Assembly: GCA_035525055.1 (NCBI GenBank)
Contig: DATLEZ010000123.1
Span: 1 to 12,235, forward strand
DNA from: DATEEG01 sp035525055
Lineage (GTDB): Bacteria; Actinomycetota; Acidimicrobiia; Spongiisociales; ZC4RG35
Reading direction: 5' to 3'
Length of the DNA stretch: 12,235 nucleotides
Positions within the stretch are counted from its first letter, which is position 1. Each line of letters opens with the position of its first letter. The notes under the pieces were generated by a model. That model ran no database searches, was not told where the DNA came from, and saw nothing but the letters and a program-made list of their open reading frames with translations. Position numbers and translations under genes: made by a program. Shown here piece by piece: positions 1-6,417 of this stretch.

Positions 1-276
1 GGGCATGACCAACATCAGCGTCATCGCGTTGAACTTCGCCAGCTCGATCTTCCGGAAGACGACGCCGGTGAGAACGTTGAGGACCAATAGGGTGGCGAAT
101 ACCCAGTAGACAGTGGCCACCGTCGTGAATCCGATGGAGAAAAATCCGATTCCCAACCCGATCAGCAGGAGCAGGCCGGTGGTTTCAAAGACTATCGCGA
201 TGATGCTGCGGGAACGTTCCAACCAGGTGCTGCCGGACCGGGGAACGTGCGAGATCACCCGGTTCAGCGTGCTCAT
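1..276 (-). CDS. Membrane protein of unknown function, N-terminal part (runs off window start)
   Basis: Reading the minus strand from the ATG at 276-274 gives 92 codons with no stop up to the window edge, so only the N-terminus is seen. The first ~22 residues (starting MSTLNRVISHVPRSG) are polar and basic. Two hydrophobic stretches follow, about residues 25-50 and 52-74 (IIAIVFETTGLLLLIGLGIG, then YWVFATLLVLNVLTGVVF), a short basic loop (RKIE), and the start of a third apolar stretch. It is therefore probably a multi-pass inner-membrane protein. A GGAG lies 9 nt before the ATG. The frame stays open far upstream and reads protein-like (residues such as ERIVEPRDASSIYRG), so the true start could be earlier if there is a frameshift upstream. 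I do not recognise the family. Confidence 0.65.
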   Translation of the reverse strand, partial: MSTLNRVISHVPRSGSTWLERSRSIIAIVFETTGLLLLIGLGIGFFSIGFTTVATVYWVFATLLVLNVLTGVVFRKIELAKFNAMTLMLVMP

Positions 277-422
277 GGGTTTGGGCTCCGCGAGCGGATA
301 GCCGGGAGCGTTCGATCCCCGATAAATGGAGGACGCGTCCCGCGGTTCGACGATCCGTTCGGCCGTGTGAGGCGCGGCCGCCCGCAGCGACGCAGGTGTG
401 GGGCGAGGTGCAGTCCACGCAT
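273..422 (-). CDS. Possible 49-residue leader ORF overlapping the membrane-protein start (ATGA)
   Basis: The ATG at 422-420 is preceded by a good Shine-Dalgarno (GGGAGG, 5-nt spacing) and, further up, by a TAGCCT that could be a -10 box. The ORF is Arg/Pro-rich (starting MRGLHLAPHLRRCGRP) and ends in a TGA that overlaps the downstream ATG as ATGA, the classic geometry for translational coupling. The peptide itself looks low quality. The membrane-protein frame across the same bases looks at least as protein-like. Two readings remain open: a real leader peptide, or the true 5' end of the membrane gene split by a one-base indel in the GC-rich stretch near 375-395. Confidence 0.25.
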   Translation of the reverse strand: MRGLHLAPHLRRCGRPRLTRPNGSSNRGTRPPFIGDRTLPAIRSRSPNP

Positions 423-559
423 GAGAACCTCCCTGTTCGAGACGCCACAGGCTACAACCCGGTCGTCGCGCCGTGTCCCCGAAATCCGAATGCCTGGGGC
501 CGCGGATTGATCACTTGTTTCTGAGCACGCTGACAAGGACCATGTCGAAGGGCTGGCTA

Positions 560-726
560 GGGCTTTCCCTTCCTCAACCCCCCATGCCGGGGTCCCGCCC
601 CCCTCCATTCCGAGACCATTCCGCGATGGTGAAGCCTGATTCATCCAGTGGTGATTGGGCAGATCGGTGGGCGGAGGGATTCCAATCCTGGTGGAGCGGG
701 TTCAGGGATTGTGCAAGGGGGCCAGG
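560..726 (+). repeat. Dispersed ~167-bp repeat, copy A
   Basis: This segment recurs in inverted orientation at 6254-6417. The copies differ by one substitution (GAGACCATT versus GAGACCCTT), a two-base difference in a C-run near 599-604 and a one-base difference in a G-run near 676-678, so they are roughly 97-98% identical. Similarity begins at GGGCTTTCCC and stops at GGCCAGG. Internal dyads include GGATT-CC-AATCC at 677-688. The end at 726 abuts the break in the mazF-like remnant. The element has no credible ORF of its own: the indels change every frame. Length, structure and sharp edges fit a MITE-like or other non-autonomous element. The family is unrecognised. Confidence 0.85.
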
Positions 727-941
727 AGGGCGGAGCTCAGACCGTTGTGGTCATCCGCCGGGATCTCGATCTCGGATCCGAATCCCCGAATGGTCGAAGT
801 CAGTGGCACGACCTGGATCGCATTGGCCGATTCTTCGAGGATTTCTTGGGCCGTTATCACCACGACTGGTCGTCGGAGGCCCGCCTCTCTTCCTCTCAGC
901 GAGCCAAGGTCCAAATTGACAACATCACCCGAGCTCAGCAT
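702..941 (-). pseudogene. Truncated MazF/PemK-type endoribonuclease toxin
   Basis: The minus-strand ORF starts MLSSGDVVNLDLGSLRGRE and runs through RRPVVVI (residues 23-29), VVPLTS (~44-49) and IPADDHNGL (~60-68). This matches the order of motifs in MazF/PemK toxins, mRNA interferases that use the conserved Arg of RRPVVV and Thr/Ser of PLTS. Family members continue after the NGL region with a strand and helix (often containing a DQIRT-like segment) to about 105-120 residues. Here the reading passes SSALL and enters the dispersed repeat, which supplies LAPLHNP and a stop, giving 79 residues. The C-terminal third is thus missing and the toxin is probably inactive. The ATG overlaps the end of the upstream antitoxin-like frame by 17 nt, as in mazEF-type operons. 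Confidence 0.75.
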
Positions 942-1092
942 CCAGCCAGCTCGTCTCGTCCTCAGTCAGAGGCGTGCTCAGGTCACGTCCCTGCTGTCGC
1001 AGTCGTCGAGCAGCGATGGCCACTGCCTCCCCTACCGTCGACCGAACATCCTCGCCACTGCTTCGGTAGCGTTGGCCGGACGGTGACCACCC
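925..1092 (-). pseudogene. Antitoxin-like remnant upstream of the mazF fragment
   Basis: A minus-strand frame is open from 1092 to a TGA at 925-927, ending ...RRLRQQGRDLSTPLTEDET... and WLDAELG. It stops 17 nt inside the mazF-like ORF, the usual antitoxin-toxin overlap. The charged, helical tail resembles the C-termini of ribbon-helix-helix antitoxins, though I cannot name a family. No ATG lies in frame. The only in-frame candidate is a GTG at 1023-1021, which would leave just 32 residues. An out-of-frame ATG with a GAGG upstream occurs near 1048, so a frameshift is possible. The 5' part runs into the start region of the divergent DUF2652 gene. It is best read as an antitoxin that lost its DNA-binding N-terminus. 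Confidence 0.4.
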
Positions 1093-2174
1093 TCAGCCAG
1101 CGAGAGACCGGGTGCCTGCTGATAGCCGACATCACCGGGTACACCTCATACCTTCAGCGCAGCGAGCTCGAGCACGCCCAGGACGTCCTGGCCGACCTGT
1201 TGGAGACACTGGTGGTGACGTTGCAGCCGGTGTTCACCCTGTCGAAGCTGGAGGGTGACGCCGCCTTCGCCTACGCCCCGGTGGGCCGGGTCAGCCCTAC
1301 ACTGATACTCGACACCGTCGAAGCCGGATACTTCGCCTTCCGTCGCCGGCTGCGGGACATCGACAACGCCACCAGCTGTGAGTGCAATGCGTGTCTTCTC
1401 ATCCCGTCTCTCGACCTGAAGTACTTCGTCCATCACGGTGAGTTCGTGGCCCGGCGCATCGCCGGCAACGAAGAGCTCACCGGCTCCGACGTTGTGGTGG
1501 TCCACCGGCTGACGAAAGGGCAGGCCGGCAAGCAGTCAGGGTTCCCCGCCTACGCGGTCTACACCAAGAAGACCATCGAGAGCTTCGGGATGAACCCCGA
1601 CCTGCTCGGATTTGTCCCCTACACAGAGGAACTGTCTGACGTGGGTGAGGTCGAGGTCGTCGTCCAGGACCTGGGCGCCCGCTGGGCCTTCGAAACCGAG
1701 CGTCACCGCGTCTATGTCACCGAGGAAGAGGCAGTGTCCTCGGTGACCTGGCCGCTGCCGGTGTCGCCCGAGGTCGCATGGGAGTACGTGACCTCGCCCG
1801 AGAAGCGAGCTCAGTGGAACCCGTCGATCACCTCGTTCGAGCCGCAAACTCCGGGACGGCTCGGCGCCGGGTCGGTCAACCACTGCATGCATGGTGAGGA
1901 GGTGGTAGTCGAGCACGTGGCCGACTGGAGGCCGTTCAGCTACTTCACTCTCGAGTACCCGATGCCACATCTCGGCGAGGGCGAGTACTGGCGACATACC
2001 TACGAGTTCGGCGAAGACGATGAAGGACCCGCCATGACCCTTCGGTTCTCGTTCCCCACCCCCGGGGTCAGGGCATGGTGGGAGCAGGAGTCGGAATCGT
2101 TCCTCGCCGGGCTGGAAGAGAACGGAGCGCAGCTGGTCGAGCTCTGGGAATCCCTGGAACCGGCCCAAGCGTGA
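1083..2174 (+). CDS. DUF2652 (class III cyclase-like) protein with C-terminal SRPBCC domain
   Basis: The 363-residue product has two parts. Residues ~10-205 match DUF2652, a relative of the class III nucleotidyl cyclase catalytic fold: CLLIADITGYTSYL (D16) and KLEGDAAFAY (D59) sit where cyclases carry their two metal-binding aspartates. SELEHAQ, a cysteine cluster (C99, C101, C104), HHGEFV and a HRLTKGQ segment follow, as is usual for the family. Residues ~218-360 look like an SRPBCC/polyketide-cyclase (START-like) domain with WPLPVSPEVAWEYV and the K-R-x-x-W-N-P signature. Cyclase activity is unproven for DUF2652; the SRPBCC part may bind a hydrophobic ligand. I chose the GTG at 1083 because family similarity begins a few residues later and the open frame further upstream (to 648) runs antisense to the toxin-antitoxin debris and through the repeat. 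The ribosome site is weak (CCGGACG). Confidence 0.85.
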   Translation: MTTLSQRETGCLLIADITGYTSYLQRSELEHAQDVLADLLETLVVTLQPVFTLSKLEGDAAFAYAPVGRVSPTLILDTVEAGYFAFRRRLRDIDNATSCECNACLLIPSLDLKYFVHHGEFVARRIAGNEELTGSDVVVVHRLTKGQAGKQSGFPAYAVYTKKTIESFGMNPDLLGFVPYTEELSDVGEVEVVVQDLGARWAFETERHRVYVTEEEAVSSVTWPLPVSPEVAWEYVTSPEKRAQWNPSITSFEPQTPGRLGAGSVNHCMHGEEVVVEHVADWRPFSYFTLEYPMPHLGEGEYWRHTYEFGEDDEGPAMTLRFSFPTPGVRAWWEQESESFLAGLEENGAQLVELWESLEPAQA

Positions 2175-2297
2175 CCGTCCGAATCACCTTCCGCCGCGCT
2201 GCGAGTTGGCGAAGCCCTGAGGATGAACTTGTCCCTCTAGGACGGGCTTGAAAACGATCTAGCTAATCATCACCACATCTGGTTCCCAGTCGCGCGG

Positions 2298-2390
2298 TCA
2301 GGCCGGTGCGTGAACACTCCATCCAAATGCCTGGGCTGCCTCGAGCATCCGTCCGTCGTATGTGATGACGCCCCAATAGGGCTCGCACCG
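2298..2390 (-). pseudogene. C-terminal fragment of a PIN-domain (VapC-like) toxin
   Basis: On the minus strand the frame before the TGA at 2298-2300 reads GVITYDGRMLEAAQAFGWSV then HAPA-stop. This is very like the end of VapC-type PIN ribonucleases, where the last strand and helix read (V)VTYDxRMxxAAxxLGxxVxxP; the Asp in TYD is one of the acidic metal ligands in many members. Only ~30 residues remain. Immediately upstream in the same frame is the stop codon of the DoxX fragment, and no start or earlier PIN motif is present. It is debris from a lost toxin gene. The short match makes the family call likely but not certain. Confidence 0.5.
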
Positions 2391-2672
2391 CTACTCGACG
2401 TGCCGCTGAACCGCGGAGTCGGTGACCCGTCGGCGCCCGGCCACGAAGGCGTCGACTGACCATCTGCCCGCGCCGGTGAGGACGAGACTCAATGCGATCG
2501 CCAGGATGAGGATGTCAAGCTCGGCTCCGGGGCCACCTTCGGGAGCGATGAGTCCCACGTCGACCTTCACGAGCATGGTGGTGAAGGCCATCTCTATTAC
2601 GAAGAGGGCCGCTACATAGCGGGTCGCCAATCCGAGGATGAGTGCGATTCCTCCAAGGAACTCCAGGACATC
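2391..2672 (-). pseudogene. DoxX-family membrane protein, C-terminal half only
   Basis: From about 2672 the minus frame reads DVLEFLGGIALILGLATRYV, then a second apolar segment (ALFVIEMAFTTMLV), a loop with PEGGPGAELD, and a third apolar segment ending LTGAGRWSVDAF before a TAG at 2393-2391. The EFLGGIALILGL and GAGRWSxD signatures are typical of DoxX proteins, small four-helix membrane proteins of poorly defined redox-linked function. The usual first helix (an LRLxxGxxFxxHG-type motif) is missing. In its place the open frame continues upstream into an 83-bp palindromic element, so the gene was apparently broken there. An in-frame ATG at 2630-2628 exists but would yield a protein lacking half the fold. 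Confidence 0.7.
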
Positions 2673-2674
2673 TT

Positions 2675-2757
2675 TCTTTCTAACGGCGGCTGGGCCGGGA
2701 CAGTCTCGAGACAGCCGCCTCCCATTGAGGCGGTAAGTCGAGACTCGGCCCGAAAGA
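2675..2757. repeat. 83-bp imperfect palindrome (hairpin or MITE-like element)
   Basis: The arms pair in order: TCTTTC (2675-2680) with GAAAGA (2752-2757), GGGCCG (2692-2697) with CGGCCC (2746-2751), AGTCTCGA (2702-2709) with TCGAGACT (2738-2745), and CGCCTC (2716-2721) with GAGGCG (2727-2732), around a short CCATT loop. Bulges of 11 and 4 nt lie only in the left arm, and there is one internal loop of about 6 by 5 nt. The element sits where the DoxX similarity stops. Such a structure fits a small palindromic mobile element or a structured RNA. There is no T-run beside it, so it is not a standard terminator. Confidence 0.65.
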
Positions 2758-3019
2758 GGTAGTCCAACCGAACAGGAACGCAGCCGTTGACCATCGGGAA
2801 AGCGACGGTTCGCTGACCTCCACCAGATGCGGCTTACATCAAGCTAGCAACCGGGCTCAGCCACCCACCATCGCGCCAGCATCTCACGCAGCGGTCAGTC
2901 CGAGCCGGAAACCTTTTCAGAGATGTCCTGTAGTCTGTGGTGGTGGGGCGGCTGCTTGTGGGCCAATGTCGTATCGACGTGTGGTGCTGGGTAATACGTT
3001 CAGCACCGATGGGAGGCCT

Positions 3020-4000
3020 ATGTCCCGACGACCAGATTCAGGGGCCCGAACCAGATCGCGAGTTCTGGGGTGGCTGGCCGGGGCAGCGATCGTGACGTTC
3101 GTTCTGGCCACGTCAGCATCTGCAGACATTTCGCCGATCAGCCCCGAAAGCGGAACTGTGGAACCGAAAGGGTCGGTAACAGCAACGTTCACCGTGGTCG
3201 ATTCGGTGACGGGTTGTTTCGCAGCTGAAGTTCCTCCGCGTTTCTCCGTCACCTTCGACGGTTTGGGGCTCGGGCAGGCGCCGACCAATTGCGCGCTCGA
3301 GGGTACGGAAATCACCATGACCGTCACCGCCGGGGCGAAGGCGCAACCCGGTGACTACCAGGTCACCATCATCGAGACTGCCCTCGGTGGTCGGCTGCTC
3401 GGCACTCACGAATGGCCCTTTACGGTCCCCGCTCCCCCTGCGACAACAACGACCGTCCCGGCCACGACGACAACGACCACACCGACGACCACAACCACAA
3501 ATAGCCCCACGACAACTTCTGCTGGGGCAACGACGACGACATCGACCCAATCCGACACCACTACAGACCCAGGCAGTCCCACGACCACCGCTGGCCCCAC
3601 CGGCACCGCGAACCCCACCAGCCCCTCAGCCGCCCGCGTCACGCCGGCCGACGACGAGGACGAAGAGGAGGTCTTGGCAGCCGGCGTCTCGGACGACAAC
3701 CTCCCGTATGACAGATATCCCGACAGCTTGAGTGACAATGCCCCCGAGATCCTGTCGCGGACTGTGCTGTCGGATCAACTCAGAACTCAGATCTCCCGCG
3801 CCTTCCCCGTGACCGTCGCCGACGCGGTTCTATCTCCGGTAGTGATCGCCGAATACCTATTCCGGTCCCTGCTCGAGAGCGCACGGGGCCTGCTGATTCC
3901 CATCCTGATCGCCACGCTCCTTGGGTTGTGGATGGTCTGGCGAATGAGAGAGGAGATCGACGATGACGAGCTGGCGTTATCGAGACAGTCGATGGTCTGA
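3020..4000 (+). CDS. Secreted, C-terminally anchored protein with Thr-rich stalk
   Basis: Starting at the ATG at 3020 the 326-residue product begins MSRRPDSGARTRSRVLGWLA, then a hydrophobic core and an ATSASA-D site: a standard Sec signal peptide. Residues ~35-135 form a beta-rich, possibly Ig-like domain with two cysteines that could pair (in VTGCF and TNCAL). A linker of ~65 residues made mostly of Thr, Pro and Ser follows, then an acidic run (DDEDEEEV), a ~60-residue region, a TM helix (GLLIPILIATLLGLWMVW) and a short charged tail. The protein is thus held in the membrane with its N-terminal domain outside, on a stalk. A GGGAGG precedes the ATG, though only 3 nt away; an in-frame ATG at 2966 would bury the signal peptide. 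A TAGTCT at 2931-2936 is a weak -10 candidate. Its end overlaps the kinase gene, so the two are probably co-translated; a role as its sensory partner is inference. Confidence 0.8.
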   Translation: MSRRPDSGARTRSRVLGWLAGAAIVTFVLATSASADISPISPESGTVEPKGSVTATFTVVDSVTGCFAAEVPPRFSVTFDGLGLGQAPTNCALEGTEITMTVTAGAKAQPGDYQVTIIETALGGRLLGTHEWPFTVPAPPATTTTVPATTTTTTPTTTTTNSPTTTSAGATTTTSTQSDTTTDPGSPTTTAGPTGTANPTSPSAARVTPADDEDEEEVLAAGVSDDNLPYDRYPDSLSDNAPEILSRTVLSDQLRTQISRAFPVTVADAVLSPVVIAEYLFRSLLESARGLLIPILIATLLGLWMVWRMREEIDDDELALSRQSMV

Positions 4001-6110
4001 GCGTCTCAATGCTCCAGTCGATTGGAACTCCAAGATCACACTCGTGGCGTTGGTGGCGGCGGTCTTCGTGATCGTAGGTGCGGCGGTGATCATCGCACGG
4101 GGCGACTCTGCCGTGGAGATCGCCGAAGATGCTCACATCCTGACCTGGTCTGAGTCGGTTGCCTCAGCTGCGGCCGCCGTCCGAGCCGAGGTTCGGGAGG
4201 GGTTGTTAGTGGGACAGTCGGTGTCCGCAGGCGTGTTCGACGACGATGCGCCTGCGGAGTCCGCAGCGAGGATCAGAGATGCCATCGCCGTGTTGGAGGA
4301 TCGGGTCAACCTACTTCCTGAGATCGCCCGGACCAGTGGCATCAGCGATACGGCCAACGTAGCCGGCGCGCAGGCGACTCTAGTCGCAGATGCGATCGGG
4401 GCCGGGAACGTCGCAGAGGCGCTGATAGTCGCCACCGACGAGCTCAGTCCCGCATTCGAGGAATTGCTATCGAGAGCCACCGCGGTGAGTCAAGAGTCAG
4501 CCGAGGACATCGCGGCCGTGAATGCAGGTCTGGGAACGGTGACTACCGCGGCTCGATTCGTCGCTGCTCTGCTCATCCCGGCGCTGGTGGTATTCCTCTT
4601 CTACCGGGCCCTGAGACGGAGCCAGAAGCTGTCTTTACTCCGGACCGAGCTCGCACGCGAACGTGAGCTGCGTCGAAACAAAGGCGCTTTCGTGGCTGCT
4701 GCCTCCCACCATGTGAGAACGCCGTTGTCGGCCGTCGTCGGGCTCACTGAGCTCTTGCGTGACGACTCCGGCGATTTCAGCCCAGCGGTCCGAGAAGAAA
4801 TAGTCGGGCTGATCGCTACGGAGGCAGAGGAAACGTCCAACGTGGTCGACGACCTACTCGCCGCAGCCCGATACGAGGTGGGTGACTTCGATCCGGCCGA
4901 GGAAAGGCTCGAGGTGAGAGACGTAGTCGACGCAGTTACCCACGATTGGGCCGATACGCAACGGATGAAACTGACCATCCGGGGCAATGCGGTGGTCCTG
5001 GGTGATGAGCGTTGGCTAGGTCACGCGATCCGAAACCTGCTTCGAAACGCTTCCTCTTCCGGAGGCGAGGACGTCGAGGTCGCCATAGATGTGGCAGACA
5101 GCCGGGTGGTAATCGAGGTATCCGACGATGGGGCAGCAATCTCGACAAAGGAGAATGATCGCATCTCCGAGCTGTATTACTCCTACAGCGAGGCAGACGG
5201 GCTGACGCCGTCGCTCGGGCTGGGGCTCGCGGTAGCTCGCCGGATCGCCAAGGCCAGCGGAGGTGACCTTCGCTATAGGAGGCTCGAGCGCAAAAACGTG
5301 TTCCAGATGACCCTGCCGAACCACAAATCTCACGTGCTACCCAGAGATACCTTCAACCGGATCATCGACCCCACCGCGGGGATGCCCACGGTGAGAGCAC
5401 TCGAACAGGTCATCGCCGACGGGGGCCCGCGGGTCGAATATCAATCCATAGTGGCCCTATCGCCGGGTCGCCCGCGTGACATCGAGGTGGTCGGCTATGA
5501 GGCATTGGCTCGTTTCGATTCGCACAGTGCCAGCGATTGGTTCGACGCCGCGTCAAGAATGGGACTGCGGGTCGACCTCGAGTTGGCCTGTATCCAGTCG
5601 GCTATTGCAGGGTTCCATCCCGTGGCGGAGGAGGCATTCTTGGCGATGAATGTCTCGGATGAGACCGTCCATGCCACCCAGCTGGCACATGTGATCGCCG
5701 ACATGCCCCCGAGCCGGCTCGTCCTGGAACTCTCCGACACCGCAGCGATTCCCAGTTATCAGAGAACGAGAGAAGCTTTGGGAGAGCTGGCGGCAACCGG
5801 GGTCTGGGTGGCAATCGATGACGTCGGGTCCGGTGAAATCAATCTGGAGCACCTGGCACAGTTGGAAGCTCAAATCATCAAGATCGACACATCGCTGGTC
5901 AGGCACGCCCACCGCTCATCACGCATCAGAGGGCTGATCAAAGCGATGGCCGCGATGGCCGACGAGCTCGGAGCCTTCGTCGTCGCCGTCGGCGTAGAGA
6001 CGGACGAAGAGCACGAAACACTCACCGGGCTCGGAGTGCCGTTCGGCCAAGGGAATCTCTACGCCCATCCTGCAAAACTCGCACCAACTGCATCCCAACA
6101 GGCAGGTTGA
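3963..6110 (+). CDS. Sensor histidine kinase fused to a degenerate EAL domain
   Basis: The 715-residue protein has TM helices at ~24-46 and ~197-216 around a ~150-residue, mostly helical outer domain. A HisKA helix follows with FVAAASHHVRTPLSAV (H249 would be phosphorylated). The HATPase has an N-box (NLLRNA, 358-363), G1 (VSDDGAAI, 386-393) and G2 (LGLGLAV, 418-424). Residues ~460-702 are an EAL domain: YEALAR (E513), NVS (N563), LELSD (E589), DDVGSG (D619, D620), KID (K640) and GQGNLY (Q696). Two oddities stand out: His250 replaces the Glu that normally follows the phosphorylated His, and V676 replaces the first Glu of the usual EGVE motif, the reported general base of c-di-GMP phosphodiesterases. 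HATPase G1 also lacks its second Gly. An AGGAG lies 7 nt before the ATG. No response regulator gene is adjacent. The best reading is a kinase with a c-di-GMP-sensing or weakly active EAL output. Confidence 0.9.
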   Translation: MTSWRYRDSRWSERLNAPVDWNSKITLVALVAAVFVIVGAAVIIARGDSAVEIAEDAHILTWSESVASAAAAVRAEVREGLLVGQSVSAGVFDDDAPAESAARIRDAIAVLEDRVNLLPEIARTSGISDTANVAGAQATLVADAIGAGNVAEALIVATDELSPAFEELLSRATAVSQESAEDIAAVNAGLGTVTTAARFVAALLIPALVVFLFYRALRRSQKLSLLRTELARERELRRNKGAFVAAASHHVRTPLSAVVGLTELLRDDSGDFSPAVREEIVGLIATEAEETSNVVDDLLAAARYEVGDFDPAEERLEVRDVVDAVTHDWADTQRMKLTIRGNAVVLGDERWLGHAIRNLLRNASSSGGEDVEVAIDVADSRVVIEVSDDGAAISTKENDRISELYYSYSEADGLTPSLGLGLAVARRIAKASGGDLRYRRLERKNVFQMTLPNHKSHVLPRDTFNRIIDPTAGMPTVRALEQVIADGGPRVEYQSIVALSPGRPRDIEVVGYEALARFDSHSASDWFDAASRMGLRVDLELACIQSAIAGFHPVAEEAFLAMNVSDETVHATQLAHVIADMPPSRLVLELSDTAAIPSYQRTREALGELAATGVWVAIDDVGSGEINLEHLAQLEAQIIKIDTSLVRHAHRSSRIRGLIKAMAAMADELGAFVVAVGVETDEEHETLTGLGVPFGQGNLYAHPAKLAPTASQQAG

Positions 6111-6169
6111 CCACCATTCGGGTCGGGAGCCACCGCCCTTCTCAGCCAGTCCCCCAACGCGGTCGGATG

Positions 6170-6190
6170 CTCTCTCTCTCTCTCTCTCTC
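6170..6190. repeat. CT dinucleotide microsatellite, 10 units
   Basis: An uninterrupted alternating C/T tract of 21 nt, ten CT units plus a final C. Such tracts are rare in high-G+C actinobacteria and prone to slippage. It is not inside a convincing gene; it lies 60 nt after the kinase stop and 63 nt before repeat copy B. Confidence 0.9.
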
Positions 6191-6253
6191 CTGGTGGCCT
6201 CCTTGGGATACCCGTTCCCGGCTCTTGGCTTACCAATGTTGGAAGCAGCACAC

Positions 6254-6417
6254 CCTGGCCCCCTTGCACAATCCCTGAACCCGCTCCACCAGGATTGGAA
6301 TCCTCCGCCCACCGATCTGCCCAATCACCACTGGATGAATCAGGCTTCACCATCGCGGAAGGGTCTCGGAATGGAGGGGCGGGACCCCGGCATGGGGGGT
6401 TGAGGAAGGGAAAGCCC
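6254..6417 (-). repeat. Dispersed ~164-bp repeat, copy B (inverted relative to copy A)
   Basis: This is the reverse complement of 560-726 with one substitution and two small homopolymer length differences. It lies between the convergent kinase and cupin genes, so unlike copy A it interrupts nothing recognisable. Its AGGATT-CC-AATCCT dyad (6-bp arms) is one base pair longer than in copy A. With copy A it forms inverted repeats that bracket 727-6253. Confidence 0.85.

Noticed and set aside
648..1082. Extended N-terminus (145 residues) for the DUF2652 protein from an ATG at 648
   Set aside because: It would read through repeat copy A and antisense to the toxin and antitoxin remnants, and family similarity begins only after the GTG at 1083.
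1536..2168. 210-residue minus-strand ORF
   Set aside because: Antisense shadow of the DUF2652-SRPBCC gene with no recognisable motif.
2966..3019. Earlier ATG for the stalked surface protein
   Set aside because: It would place 18 extra residues before a well-formed signal peptide and lacks a ribosome site; the ATG at 3020 has GGGAGG, though at short spacing.
3461..3640. Dense ACC/ACG/ACA repeats that could be read as a DNA tandem repeat
   Set aside because: They are explained by codons for the threonine-rich stalk; no unit longer than the codon recurs regularly.
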